DNA of 8,745 nt from an uncultured Archangium sp. (GTDB lineage Bacteria; Myxococcota; Myxococcia; Myxococcales; Myxococcaceae), in NCBI GenBank assembly GCA_937875615.1, contig CALNBU010000943.1, forward strand, positions 1 through 8,745. Reading direction: 5' to 3'. The position numbers and the translations under genes are program-made. Numbering within the stretch: position 1 is the first letter of the stretch; every line of letters starts with the position of its first letter. The notes under the pieces are model-generated. The model worked only from the letters and a program-made list of their open reading frames with translations. It was not told the origin of the DNA and did no database searches. Positions 1-7,221 of the stretch are shown one piece after another.

Positions 1-1
1 G

Positions 2-802
2 CTGCCCCGCATCGCGCTGTTCTCGTCGCTGAGCCACGAGGCCTTCATCTCGTTGCTGCGCGACGCCATGGAGGCGCGGGTGTTCCGCGCCGGAGAGACG
101 GTCTTGCAGGAGGGCGGGCCGGGGGCGTCGATGTTCGCGCTGGCCGAGGGCTCGGTGGAGGTGCGCCGCGCCGGCGCGAGCGTGGCGCAGATGGACGAGG
201 GCGACTTCTTCGGAGAGATGGCGCTGCTCACCGGCGCGCCGCGGCTGGCCACGGTGGTGGCGAAGAGCGACGTGGTGCTGCTGGAGTTCTCCCGGGCGGC
301 CATGGCATCGCTCATCGAACGGCAGCCGGCGGTGCGCGAGGGCCTCGACGCCTTCTTCCGCGAGCGCCTGCTGGCCAACGTGCTGCGCTCCAACCCGCTC
401 TTCTCGGAGCTCGACGCGGGGCAGCGTCAGGCGCTGGCGCAGGCGCTGACGCCCACGCCCTTCGCGGCCGGCGAGCGGTTGCTGGAGGCGGGCGCGCAGG
501 GGGCGGCGGTGTTCCTGCTGCTGCGCGGGAGCTGCCGCGTCTTCCTCGACGAAGGTGGCGCCTACCCGGACCTGGGGGAGGGCGACGTCTTCGGAGAAAT
601 CTCGGTGGTCTCCCGGCTCCCGGTGACGGCCAACGTCGAGGCGAAGGTGGCGGGCGTGGCGCTGCGGGTGGCCTCCGAGGACTTCCGGCGCATCCTCGCG
701 AGCAACGCGGAGGTGAAGTCGCGGGTGCTGCGCCTGGCCTCGGAGCGGATGACGCGCAGCGCGCAGCAGGCCCTGGCGTCCAGCGACGACTGGCGGGTGT
801 GA
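2..802 (+). CDS. Tandem cyclic-nucleotide-binding domain protein (5' end outside window)
   Basis: The open frame runs from the first bases of the window to a TGA at 800-802, so the true start lies upstream. The residues before the first possible start (TTG at 53) already read like the opening of a cNMP-binding domain (LPRIALFSSLSHEAFISLL), which argues against a start at 53. Two CRP/PKA-type beta-barrel domains follow each other. The first has a textbook phosphate-binding cassette around nt 206-256 (FGEMALLTGAPRLATV, with the phosphate-contacting Arg before L-A-T). The second, around nt 583-636, keeps FGE but has LPVTANV, with Val where the Arg is expected, so it may not bind nucleotide. No helix-turn-helix, kinase, channel or enzymatic domain follows the second barrel; the protein ends after a short helical tail. 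It probably acts as a cytoplasmic sensor or regulatory subunit, and any output domain would be upstream. The family call is secure; ligand and partner are unknown. Confidence 0.85.
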   Translation: MPRIALFSSLSHEAFISLLRDAMEARVFRAGETVLQEGGPGASMFALAEGSVEVRRAGASVAQMDEGDFFGEMALLTGAPRLATVVAKSDVVLLEFSRAAMASLIERQPAVREGLDAFFRERLLANVLRSNPLFSELDAGQRQALAQALTPTPFAAGERLLEAGAQGAAVFLLLRGSCRVFLDEGGAYPDLGEGDVFGEISVVSRLPVTANVEAKVAGVALRVASEDFRRILASNAEVKSRVLRLASERMTRSAQQALASSDDWRV

Positions 803-805
803 GGT

Positions 806-1510
806 CTACGCGCGGCTGAGCACGCGGCCGTCGGGCGCGACGTGGAAGGCGAGCGGCACCACGCTGACGCCGTACTTCTTCGCCAGGGCCCGGTGCTGGG
901 AGACGTCCACCGCCACCACCGTGCGCCCCGCCTGCTCCAGCTTCGGCTGCAGCGTCTGGCAGTCGGCGCACAGCGGGTGGGTGAAGAGCACCACCACGTC
1001 GTCGACCGCGGTCACGCCCAGCTGTTGGAGGTCGACCTTCTCGAGCGCGCCGCCCCGGATGCCGCGCAGCCGGGCCAGCAGCCGGTACATTTCACAGCCC
1101 ACGCACAGCCCGGTGGACGCCGCCAGCGCGGCCAGCGCCGCCACCACGCCCGCCAGCACCGCGCCCACGGTGGCGAAGCCGGCGGCGTAGAACCCCGAGG
1201 CCGCGAGCAGGAACACCGCCCCGATGATGTTGGCGAAGCGTGGCGCGCGGCTGTCCTCCAGCTCGCCCTCGCCGAGGCGCGGCTGCACCACCTCGAAGTA
1301 GAAGACGCAGGGCAGGCAGTACCGGCGGCCGAACAGCACCGTCACCGCCAGCTGGGTGCCCAGCAGCGCCAGCAGCGGCCAGAAGCCGGTCAGCACCGCC
1401 AGCAGCGAGCCCGCGGCCACCACCGTCTGGTTGAAGCGGGGCGCGCGGGCGTCGATGACCAGCAGGTCCCGGTACGGGTCGGCGCGGCGGAGAGGCAGGG
1501 CAGTGGACAT
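806..1510 (-). CDS. DUF4395-type membrane protein fused to a thioredoxin-like domain
   Basis: This gene encodes 234 residues if it starts at the ATG at 1510 (MSTALPLRR). An upstream in-frame ATG at 1534 would add 8 residues but would place an inverted repeat inside the coding region. The N-terminal part matches my memory of the DUF4395 family: an ARAPRFNQ motif, two membrane helices (about 28-43 and 45-61), a second APRFANIIGA motif, two more helices (about 92-110 and 113-133) and a closing G-L-C-V-G-C. The C-terminal 90 residues resemble a thioredoxin fold, with a VVLFTHPLCADC active-site strand and a VSVVPLAF segment that would carry the cis-proline. CxxC motifs lie at 65-68 (CLPC), 136-139 (CVGC) and 181-184 (CADC). 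Arg-rich flanks after helices 2 and 4 suggest that all three face the cytoplasm. It lies 49 bp downstream of the RND transporter gene and is probably cotranscribed with it. A redox or thiol-relay role is inferred; the partner is unknown. Confidence 0.8.
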   Translation of the reverse strand: MSTALPLRRADPYRDLLVIDARAPRFNQTVVAAGSLLAVLTGFWPLLALLGTQLAVTVLFGRRYCLPCVFYFEVVQPRLGEGELEDSRAPRFANIIGAVFLLAASGFYAAGFATVGAVLAGVVAALAALAASTGLCVGCEMYRLLARLRGIRGGALEKVDLQQLGVTAVDDVVVLFTHPLCADCQTLQPKLEQAGRTVVAVDVSQHRALAKKYGVSVVPLAFHVAPDGRVLSRA

Positions 1511-1511
1511 G

Positions 1512-1529
1512 CGTCCGATATAGCGGACG
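1512..1529. repeat. Inverted repeat CGTCCG-N6-CGGACG before the DUF4395 gene
   Basis: The arms CGTCCG (1512-1517) and CGGACG (1524-1529) are perfectly complementary around a 6-nt AT-rich centre (ATATAG). The repeat lies directly upstream of the ATG at 1510 and between the two candidate starts of the minus-strand gene. It could be an operator, a small hairpin over the ribosome-binding region, or chance. Neither candidate start has a strong Shine-Dalgarno sequence. Confidence 0.4.
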
Positions 1530-1559
1530 TGCATCTGCCCTGCAAGGTGACGGCTGCTT

Positions 1560-4187
1560 TCAGCGCTGGTCGCCGAGGTGCTGGTTGCCCCGGCGGTCGT
1601 ACATGAGCTGCAGCACCGCGGCCAACACCGTGAAGCTGACCAGCAGGGTGGTGCCCAGGCCCAGGCAGGCCACGAAGCCGATGCTGCGCAGGCCCAGGTG
1701 CTCCGCGAAGAAGAGCGAGCCGAAGCCGGCGATGGTGGTGAGCGTGCCGCTGGCCACCGCGCTGCCCACCGAGCGCAGGGCGACCAGCGGCGGCACGCCC
1801 TCGAGGAAGCGGTGCAGCAGGTAGAGGCCGTGGCTGACGCCGAAGCCCAGCAGAATCGGCAGAATCACCAGGTTCATGAAGTTGAGCTGGTGGCCGGTGA
1901 GGCTCATCAGCCCCAGCATCATCACCAGGCCGATGCCCAGGGGCAGCACCGAGGCCAGGGCCAGCTTCGCGGAGCGGAAGTCGAGGTAGTGCATCACCAG
2001 AATCCACAGCGCGGCGAGCAGCACCGTCAGCTTGCCGTCCCACAGGACGATGCGCGCCAGCTTGGCGTAGAGCAGCGCGAGGCCGGCCGACTGGTACTCG
2101 GCGCCGCTCTGGCCGGTGATGACGCGCGTCTCGTCGGCGAAGGCCAGCATGTTCTGGCCGTCCCAGAGGTCGACCTTCGGGTAGAGGAACGTGAGGTACC
2201 CGTGGTTCTCGGGGCTGGTGGTGGGCAGGTGGCGGAACTGGCTGGCGTAGATGTCGGGCACGCCGTGCTCGTCGAAGGGCGTCTTCTCCAGCACCTTCAT
2301 GAAGAAGGCCGCCTTGTCCTGCACCTCCGGCGGCAGCGAGGACACCTCGATGTCCTTGAGCTCCTCGCGCCACTCGGCCAGCACCTTCGCGTTGGCCTTC
2401 GCGGTCTCCGGCGGCGGCACGAAGGTGAAGAGGCTGACGACCTGGTCCACCGTCTTGAACTTCGAGGCGTCGACGTTGAAGTCGTGCGCGGGGTCCCTGG
2501 TCATCGCGTACCAGAGGTCCTTCGCGCCCTCGATGTCCTTCGTGTACACCGCGATGGGGTCGGAGCTGATTTTGAAGCGGTCGTTGATTTCGTCCTGCAG
2601 CTTCACGCTGGGCTGGTCCACCGGCATCAGCGCGCGGGTGTTGTAGTTGAAGCGCACCCCGCTCTTGAGGCGCTCCACCAGGGTCAGCTCCCGGTCCTTG
2701 GGCGGCACGAAGCTGGGGTCCCAGGGGATGGCGAAGGCGCACACCGCCGCCACCACCAGCAGCGACACCGCCAGCACCAGGCCCGGCCTGGGGATGCGCG
2801 TCTGACCGGTCATCAGCGCCTCCGACGGCGGCTTCATGGTGCCGATGAGCCGGGCGGGCAGCTCCGGGTTGCGCCGGCCCAGCAGCGCGAGGATGGCCGG
2901 GCTCCACGAGAAGAGCGCCGCGGCGGTCAGCAGGGTGCCGAAGCCGGCGAGGAAGCCGAACTGCGAGAAGCCGCGGAACTCCGAGACCAGCAGCACGAAG
3001 AAGCTGCCCGCGGTGACGATGGCGGCGATGACCGCCGGCCGGCCGGAGTTGACGATGGCGTCGACGAGGGCGTCGTCCCAGCGCTTGCCCAGGCCCAGCT
3101 CGATGCGCGCGCGGTAGGTGAAGTGGATGCCGTAGTCGATGCCGAAGCCCAGCAGGATGGCGGCGATGATGCTGGTCACCATGTTCAGCTCGCCCAGCGT
3201 CAGCCGGGCGAAGCCCAGGGTGTAGACGGTGCCCAGCACCGTGCCCGAGAGCACGATGAGCGTCGGCGCCCACTTGCGGAAGAAGAGCGCGATGATGAGC
3301 GCGATGGAGGTCAGCGCGATGAAGGTGACCTTGTCGACCGACGCCATGATGGCCACGCTGTCGTCGACGTTGGTCTTGTAGGCGCCGGTGAAGCCGAAGG
3401 CCACGCGCCGGGCGTCGCCCATCAGGTCGTAGTCCTCCACCAGCTCCACGCCGGCGCGCTTCGCCGCGTCGAAGAGCAGGCCCCTGGTCAGGGTGGTGCC
3501 GGCCTCCGCCTCGCCGGTCATGGCGGCGATGAAGTCCTGGGTGTGGCCCAGCTGCGTGGAGTTCCACATGGGCTTCACCAGCAGCAGCACCATCTGCTTG
3601 TCGTCGCTGATGTAATAGTCGTCGCGGATGCTCTTCTTGCCGACCGCGCTGTACTTCTTCACCAGGTCGTCGAGCTCCAGCTTCACCGGCTCGGTCTTGC
3701 GCAGCTCGATGTAGAAGGGGTTGCTCCGCCGCAGCTGGTCCTTCAGGTACGCGTTGATGCGCTTCTTCCCCTCCACCAGGTCTTCGGTGCGGATGAACAG
3801 CACCATGTTCTCCTGGATGAAGTCCACCGGCACCCGGTAGGTGATGAAGCGGACCCAGGGCTGGCCCGCCGCGTCCTTCGAGTCCAGCAGGGTGGCGTTC
3901 ACCTCGTCGGCCAGCTTCTTGAGCGCCTTCTCGTCGGCGCTGCGGAAGGCGAGCTGGAGGTAGCCGGCGCCGCCCACCATGTCGATGACGCGCTTGACCG
4001 ACTTCACCTCCGGCAGGTCCTGGCTGATGAGCGCGAGCTGATCCGACTCCAACGTCAGCGTGGTGGCCAGCCCGCCGAGGACCCCGCCCAGGGCGAGCAA
4101 CAGCAGCAGCACCTTGCCCGGGTGTCCCACCACCAGCCGTGCGTAGCGCTCCAGCGCTCGCGTCAGGAAGGCCGACTTGTCGCTCAT
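1560..4187 (-). CDS. RND superfamily (MMPL/HpnN-like) membrane transporter
   Basis: The gene encodes 875 residues from the ATG at 4187 (MSDKSAFLTRALERYARLVV). An in-frame ATG at 4235 would add 16 residues, but those codons (TTT TTG GGT) are unlike the rest of the gene, so I prefer the shorter form. The topology is classic RND: one helix at about 25-44, a roughly 240-residue extracytoplasmic loop, five helices at about 288-436, a helix at 468-488, a second roughly 230-residue loop, and five helices at about 719-859. Proteins of this architecture use proton-motive force to export lipids or other hydrophobic compounds. The proton-relay-type motif GFGIDYG is intact in the first half (347-353, Asp351). 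The matching place in the second half reads GFGVSHG (781-787) without an acid. No membrane-fusion protein or outer-membrane channel gene is adjacent, which fits MMPL/HpnN-type rather than AcrB-type pumps. The substrate is unknown; the downstream DUF4395-thioredoxin gene is the likely operon partner. Confidence 0.88.
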   Translation of the reverse strand: MSDKSAFLTRALERYARLVVGHPGKVLLLLLALGGVLGGLATTLTLESDQLALISQDLPEVKSVKRVIDMVGGAGYLQLAFRSADEKALKKLADEVNATLLDSKDAAGQPWVRFITYRVPVDFIQENMVLFIRTEDLVEGKKRINAYLKDQLRRSNPFYIELRKTEPVKLELDDLVKKYSAVGKKSIRDDYYISDDKQMVLLLVKPMWNSTQLGHTQDFIAAMTGEAEAGTTLTRGLLFDAAKRAGVELVEDYDLMGDARRVAFGFTGAYKTNVDDSVAIMASVDKVTFIALTSIALIIALFFRKWAPTLIVLSGTVLGTVYTLGFARLTLGELNMVTSIIAAILLGFGIDYGIHFTYRARIELGLGKRWDDALVDAIVNSGRPAVIAAIVTAGSFFVLLVSEFRGFSQFGFLAGFGTLLTAAALFSWSPAILALLGRRNPELPARLIGTMKPPSEALMTGQTRIPRPGLVLAVSLLVVAAVCAFAIPWDPSFVPPKDRELTLVERLKSGVRFNYNTRALMPVDQPSVKLQDEINDRFKISSDPIAVYTKDIEGAKDLWYAMTRDPAHDFNVDASKFKTVDQVVSLFTFVPPPETAKANAKVLAEWREELKDIEVSSLPPEVQDKAAFFMKVLEKTPFDEHGVPDIYASQFRHLPTTSPENHGYLTFLYPKVDLWDGQNMLAFADETRVITGQSGAEYQSAGLALLYAKLARIVLWDGKLTVLLAALWILVMHYLDFRSAKLALASVLPLGIGLVMMLGLMSLTGHQLNFMNLVILPILLGFGVSHGLYLLHRFLEGVPPLVALRSVGSAVASGTLTTIAGFGSLFFAEHLGLRSIGFVACLGLGTTLLVSFTVLAAVLQLMYDRRGNQHLGDQR

Positions 4188-4288
4188 GGGCCGCGGCTCA
4201 TAGCTGTCGCCATCGCCGCCCACACCCAAAAACATGAGCGGACGCGGGGCGCGGTATAAAGGCCGCTCCCGATGCGAGAGGTGAAGCC
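4188..4288. promoter_or_regulatory. Divergent promoter region between the RND and S51-like genes
   Basis: This 101-bp region separates two divergent genes, so it must hold promoters for both directions unless one lies further out. The only AT-rich element is TATAAA at 4255-4260. Read on the plus strand it could be a -10 box for the gene starting at 4289; read on the minus strand (TTTATA) it could serve the transporter. No convincing -35 box lies at the right spacing on either strand, so the assignment is tentative. The shared location would allow coordinated or mutually exclusive transcription. Confidence 0.4.
4276..4283 (+). promoter_or_regulatory. Ribosome-binding site that supports the GTG start at 4289
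   Basis: The purine-rich GAGAGGTG ends 5 nt before the GTG at 4289-4291. It is the only clear Shine-Dalgarno-like element in this region and is the reason for choosing the GTG as the start of the S51-like gene. Confidence 0.55.
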
Positions 4289-5215
4289 GTGAGAGGTGTC
4301 TTGTTGGGGCCGCAACAGCTGCGACAGTCGCTGGGGACGGCGGTGGAGCTGCTGGGGCGCGAGGGGCCGGTGGCCCTCATCACCTGCGGTTGGCAGGAGC
4401 GCGAAGACCAGGACGAGGAGCTGTCCGCGCTCTTCGGCCGCGAGACGCGCAACCTCACGCTGTACGCGCGCGGCGAAGAGGTGCTGGCGGAGGACAGGGA
4501 GTTCTTCAACGCCCACCGCGCGCGCCAGGACCAGCTCCGGCAGATTCAGGAGTTCTACCGGCTGCGCCTGGAGCGGGTGTTCGACGCCGCCCTCGACATC
4601 GACCGCAAGGCGCAGGGCAGCGACATCGCCGCCGACGAGCTGCGCCTGTCGTTCGAGCAGATTCGGCGCCTCGACCAGGAGCACCTGGAGCGCGTCACCG
4701 CGCTGCGCGAGGCCTGGGAGCTGCAGATGAAGCCCTTGGAGCGGCCCTCCATCGCCCGGCACCGCAAGGCGCTGACGGCGCTGCTGCGCGAGTGCCGCCT
4801 GCTGGCCATCTCCGGCGGCCACGTGGCGGTGATGCTCAACCGCCTGCGCATGTTCGGCCTGGTGGAGCTGCTCACCGACCAGTCGCTCATCGCCTGGAGC
4901 GGTGGCGCCATGGTGACCGGCGGGCGGGTGGTGCTCTTCCACGAGAGCCCGCCCGAGGGCGTGGGCATCTCGGAGGTGCTCGACGCGGGCCTGCAGCTGC
5001 ACGACGGGGTGCTGCCGCTGCCCAACCCGAAGCTGCGCCTGAAGCTCGACAACGCCTTCCGCGTGGGCTGGATGAGCCGCCGCCACGCGCCGCTGCAGTG
5101 CGTGGCCCTCGACCAGGGCGAGCTGGTGTCCTTCGAGGACGGCCGCTGGTTCGGCGCCGAGGGCACGGTGCGCCTCAACCCCGACGGCACGCTCACCACT
5201 GGGTGGGCGTCATGA
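4289..5215 (+). CDS. Peptidase E/cyanophycinase-like (S51, class I GATase fold) protein
   Basis: This 308-residue protein starts at a GTG with a good Shine-Dalgarno. It looks like the S51 branch of the class I glutamine-amidotransferase fold: an N-terminal strand-helix (GPVALITCGWQERE, 26-39), a LLAISGGH strand (171-178) where the family has its GGN/GGxT loop, and a nucleophile elbow AWSGGAMV (202-209) with Ser204 in the position of the SAGA serine. The C-terminal part, ending with a W-F-G-A-E-G-T-V strand, resembles the end of peptidase E. Two things are unusual. About 90 mostly helical, charged residues (70-165) are inserted between the second strand region and the GGH strand. The PHF-type histidine of peptidase E seems to be replaced by Lys248 in LPLPNPKL. 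His218-Glu219 or His238-Asp239 might substitute. No signal peptide is seen, so it is probably cytoplasmic. It overlaps the downstream esterase gene by ATGA. The family is likely; activity is uncertain. Confidence 0.65.
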   Translation: MRGVLLGPQQLRQSLGTAVELLGREGPVALITCGWQEREDQDEELSALFGRETRNLTLYARGEEVLAEDREFFNAHRARQDQLRQIQEFYRLRLERVFDAALDIDRKAQGSDIAADELRLSFEQIRRLDQEHLERVTALREAWELQMKPLERPSIARHRKALTALLRECRLLAISGGHVAVMLNRLRMFGLVELLTDQSLIAWSGGAMVTGGRVVLFHESPPEGVGISEVLDAGLQLHDGVLPLPNPKLRLKLDNAFRVGWMSRRHAPLQCVALDQGELVSFEDGRWFGAEGTVRLNPDGTLTTGWAS

Positions 5216-6342
5216 GCCCGCTGCGCATCGACGGCCTCGTGCGGGGGCAGCTCACCCTGGACGACTTCCTGAAGGACCAGAGCTTCCCGCTGGTGGAGGG
5301 GACCCGCGTCACCTTCATCTTCAACGGCCCCGCCGAGGCGGTGCACCTCAAGAGCTGGGTCTACGGCCTGCCCAACTCCCAGCCGCTGCAGAAGGTCGAG
5401 AACCTCGACCTCTGGTACCTCACCCTCGACATCCCGCGGCGCTCCCGCGTCGAGTACAAGTTCGAGGTGGTGCGCGCGGGCCACGGCGCGTGGATTCTCG
5501 ACCCCCTCAACCCGCACCGCGCCACGGACCCCTTCGGCGCCAACTCGGTGGTGCACGGCGAGGGCTACGTGGTGCCGGAGTGGACCCGGCTCGACCCGGA
5601 GGCGCGCCCGGGCACGATGGAGCCGTGGGTGGTCAAGAGCCGGGCCTTCAACGACACCCGCCGCTTCCACGTCTACCTCCCGGCGCGCTTCCGCAAGACG
5701 CGGCGCTACCCGCTCATCTTCGTGCACGACGGCCCCGACTACGTGCGCTTCGCCAACCTGAAGGTGGTGCTGGACAACCTCATCCACCGCCTCGAAATCC
5801 CCGACGTCATCGTGGCGCTCTCGGGCAGCCCCAACCGCATCGGGGAGTACGCCGACGACGAGCGCCACGCGCGCTTCGTCACCGAGGAGGTGGTCCCCGA
5901 CCTGGAGAAGCGGCTCCCGCTGCTGGGCACGCCGAAGGGGCGCTGCCTGATGGGGGCGTCCTTCGGCGGGGTGGCCTCGCTCTCGACGGCGGTGCGCTAC
6001 CCCGGCTTCTACGGGCGGCTGCTGCTGCAGTCGGGCAGCTTCGCCTTCAGCGACATCGGCCAGCAGAACAAGCGCGGGCCGGCCTTCGACCCGGTGGTGC
6101 GCTTCATGAACCGCTTCCGCGAGAACCCCACCATGGTGGCGGAGAAGGCCTTCATCTCGTGCGGCATGCACGAGTCGCTCATCTATGAGAACCGCAGCCT
6201 GGTGCCCATGCTGCAGGCCACCGACATGGAGCTGCGCTACGTGGAGGCGCGCGACGGCCACAACTGGGAGAACTGGCGCGACCGGCTCCGCGACGGGCTG
6301 GCCTGGCTGTTCCCCGGGCCGCTGCGCATGGTCTACGAGTAG
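5212..6342 (+). CDS. Fes/esterase D-type alpha/beta hydrolase
   Basis: This 376-residue protein starts at ATG 5212-5214, which overlaps the stop of the preceding gene as ATGA, so translation is probably coupled. The N-terminal 130 residues form a beta-rich domain (TRVTFIFNGPAEAVHLKSWV, then YKFEVV and LDPLNPHRATDPFG) like the E-set/Fes N-terminal domain of enterochelin-esterase relatives. The C-terminal 235 residues are an esterase D (PF00756-type) alpha/beta hydrolase: oxyanion-hole strand YPLIFVHDGPDY (167-178), nucleophile elbow GASFGG with Ser250, a likely acid in the GMHESLIYEN segment (Glu321), and catalytic His350 in DGHNWENWR. The triad therefore appears complete and the length is normal for Fes-like proteins. 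No signal peptide is visible, which suggests a cytoplasmic enzyme. Siderophore ester hydrolysis is known for some relatives, but no siderophore gene is nearby, so the substrate is left open. The coupled S51-like protein is the likely functional partner. Confidence 0.82.
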   Translation: MSPLRIDGLVRGQLTLDDFLKDQSFPLVEGTRVTFIFNGPAEAVHLKSWVYGLPNSQPLQKVENLDLWYLTLDIPRRSRVEYKFEVVRAGHGAWILDPLNPHRATDPFGANSVVHGEGYVVPEWTRLDPEARPGTMEPWVVKSRAFNDTRRFHVYLPARFRKTRRYPLIFVHDGPDYVRFANLKVVLDNLIHRLEIPDVIVALSGSPNRIGEYADDERHARFVTEEVVPDLEKRLPLLGTPKGRCLMGASFGGVASLSTAVRYPGFYGRLLLQSGSFAFSDIGQQNKRGPAFDPVVRFMNRFRENPTMVAEKAFISCGMHESLIYENRSLVPMLQATDMELRYVEARDGHNWENWRDRLRDGLAWLFPGPLRMVYE

Positions 6343-6380
6343 GGCGCCGGCGGGAGCGCTGCGTTCTTGCTGGCTCCCAT

Positions 6381-6423
6381 GAGACGAAGCGTTGTTCCGG
6401 GCAGTTGCGCGCCGCGTCGTCTC
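6381..6423. repeat. Spaced inverted repeat in the gap before the reductase gene
   Basis: GAGACGA at 6381-6387 and its reverse complement TCGTCTC at 6417-6423 flank 29 bp in the 101-bp gap between the esterase and reductase genes. The distance is too long for a simple terminator loop; a two-site operator or chance are both possible. No canonical promoter or U-tract terminator was recognised in this gap. Confidence 0.3.
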
Positions 6424-6443
6424 GTTGCATGTGCAGCCCACCG

Positions 6444-7220
6444 ATGGCTGCGCATCACACCGAACAGAAAGTGCTGACCGTTCACCACTGGTCCGACCGG
6501 CTCTTCAGCCTCACCTGCACCCGCGACCCCAACTTCCGCTTCGAGAACGGCCAGTTCGTCATGCTGGGCCTGATGGTCGACGGCAAGCCGTTGATGCGGG
6601 CCTACTCCATGGTGTCGGCCAGCTACGAAGAGACGCTGGAGTTCTATTCCATCAAGGTGCCGGAGGGCCCGCTCACCTCGCGCCTGCAGCACGTGACGCC
6701 CGGCGACACGCTGCTCATCGGCACCCGGGCGGTGGGCACCCTGCACATCCGGAACCTCAAGCCCGGCCGGCGCCTGTGGCTGCTGTGCACCGGCACCGGC
6801 CTCGCGCCCTTCCTGAGCGTGGTGAAGGACCCCGCGGTGTGGGACGCCTTCGAGCAGGTCATCGTGGTGCACGGCGTGCGCGAGGTGAAGGACCTCTCGT
6901 ACCGCGACTTCTTCGAGCGCGACCTGCTCCAGCACGAGTACTTCGGGGAGCAGGCGCGGCAGAAGCTGGTCTACCTGCCCACCGTGACCCGCGAGGACTT
7001 CGCCTGCCGGGGGCGCATCACCGACATGCTGCGCGACGGGCGCCTGGCGGCCAGGGTGGGCATCGCCGCCCTGACCCCGGCCGAGGACCGGGTGATGATC
7101 TGCGGCAGCACCGAGATGCTCAAGGAGACCATGGCCCTCCTCGAGGAGCGCCACTTCGCGGAAGGCGACACCCACGAACAGGGCGACTTCCTCATCGAGA
7201 AGGCCTTCGTCACCCGGTGA
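6444..7220 (+). CDS. fpr: Ferredoxin/flavodoxin-NADP+ reductase, FprA type
   Basis: This 258-residue flavoenzyme would transfer electrons between NADP(H) and ferredoxin or flavodoxin through FAD in the cytoplasm; relatives supply low-potential electrons and support oxidative-stress responses. Visible landmarks are the FAD-binding RAYSMVS (52-58), the NADP-binding TGTGLAPF (116-123), the CGS motif (220-222) and a C-terminal tail ending IEKAFVTR, which is the form seen in Pseudomonas/Azotobacter-type Fpr (tail AFVEK) rather than the E. coli type ending in Trp. The opening EQKVLTVHHWSDRLFSL matches that subgroup from its first residues, so I chose the ATG at 6444; an in-frame ATG at 6429 and a TTG at 6405 lie upstream and none has a strong Shine-Dalgarno. 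It is separated by 101 bp from the esterase gene and may have its own promoter. The electron partner is not encoded in this window. Confidence 0.93.
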   Translation: MAAHHTEQKVLTVHHWSDRLFSLTCTRDPNFRFENGQFVMLGLMVDGKPLMRAYSMVSASYEETLEFYSIKVPEGPLTSRLQHVTPGDTLLIGTRAVGTLHIRNLKPGRRLWLLCTGTGLAPFLSVVKDPAVWDAFEQVIVVHGVREVKDLSYRDFFERDLLQHEYFGEQARQKLVYLPTVTREDFACRGRITDMLRDGRLAARVGIAALTPAEDRVMICGSTEMLKETMALLEERHFAEGDTHEQGDFLIEKAFVTR

Positions 7221-7221
7221 G

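Noticed and set aside
1390..3567. Minus-strand open frame of 725 codons
   Set aside because: It is the same strand but a different frame from the RND gene; Arg/Gly/Pro/His-rich composition without membrane helices or motifs marks it as a shadow.
1578..4259. Plus-strand open frame of 893 codons
   Set aside because: It lies antisense to the RND transporter gene. The translation is dominated by His, Gln, Arg, Ala and Gly with no fold or motif, as expected for a shadow frame in GC-rich DNA.
4390..5211. Upstream extension of the esterase frame to 4390
   Set aside because: The frame is open, but the translation before 5212 is Arg/Ala/Pro/Gly-rich shadow of the S51-like gene. The ATG overlapping that gene's stop is the natural start.
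6343..6380. Terminator after the esterase gene
   Set aside because: Only a weak 5-bp GC pairing with a wobble was found and no T-run follows.
4555..6441. Minus-strand open frame of 628 codons
   Set aside because: It is antisense to the S51-like and esterase genes, which have clear family motifs. Its own translation is low-complexity His/Val/Glu/Arg-rich sequence.
6405..6443. Upstream starts (TTG 6405, ATG 6429) for the reductase gene
   Set aside because: The added residues are Cys/Arg/Ser-rich and unlike the family, whose sequences align from just after the ATG at 6444.
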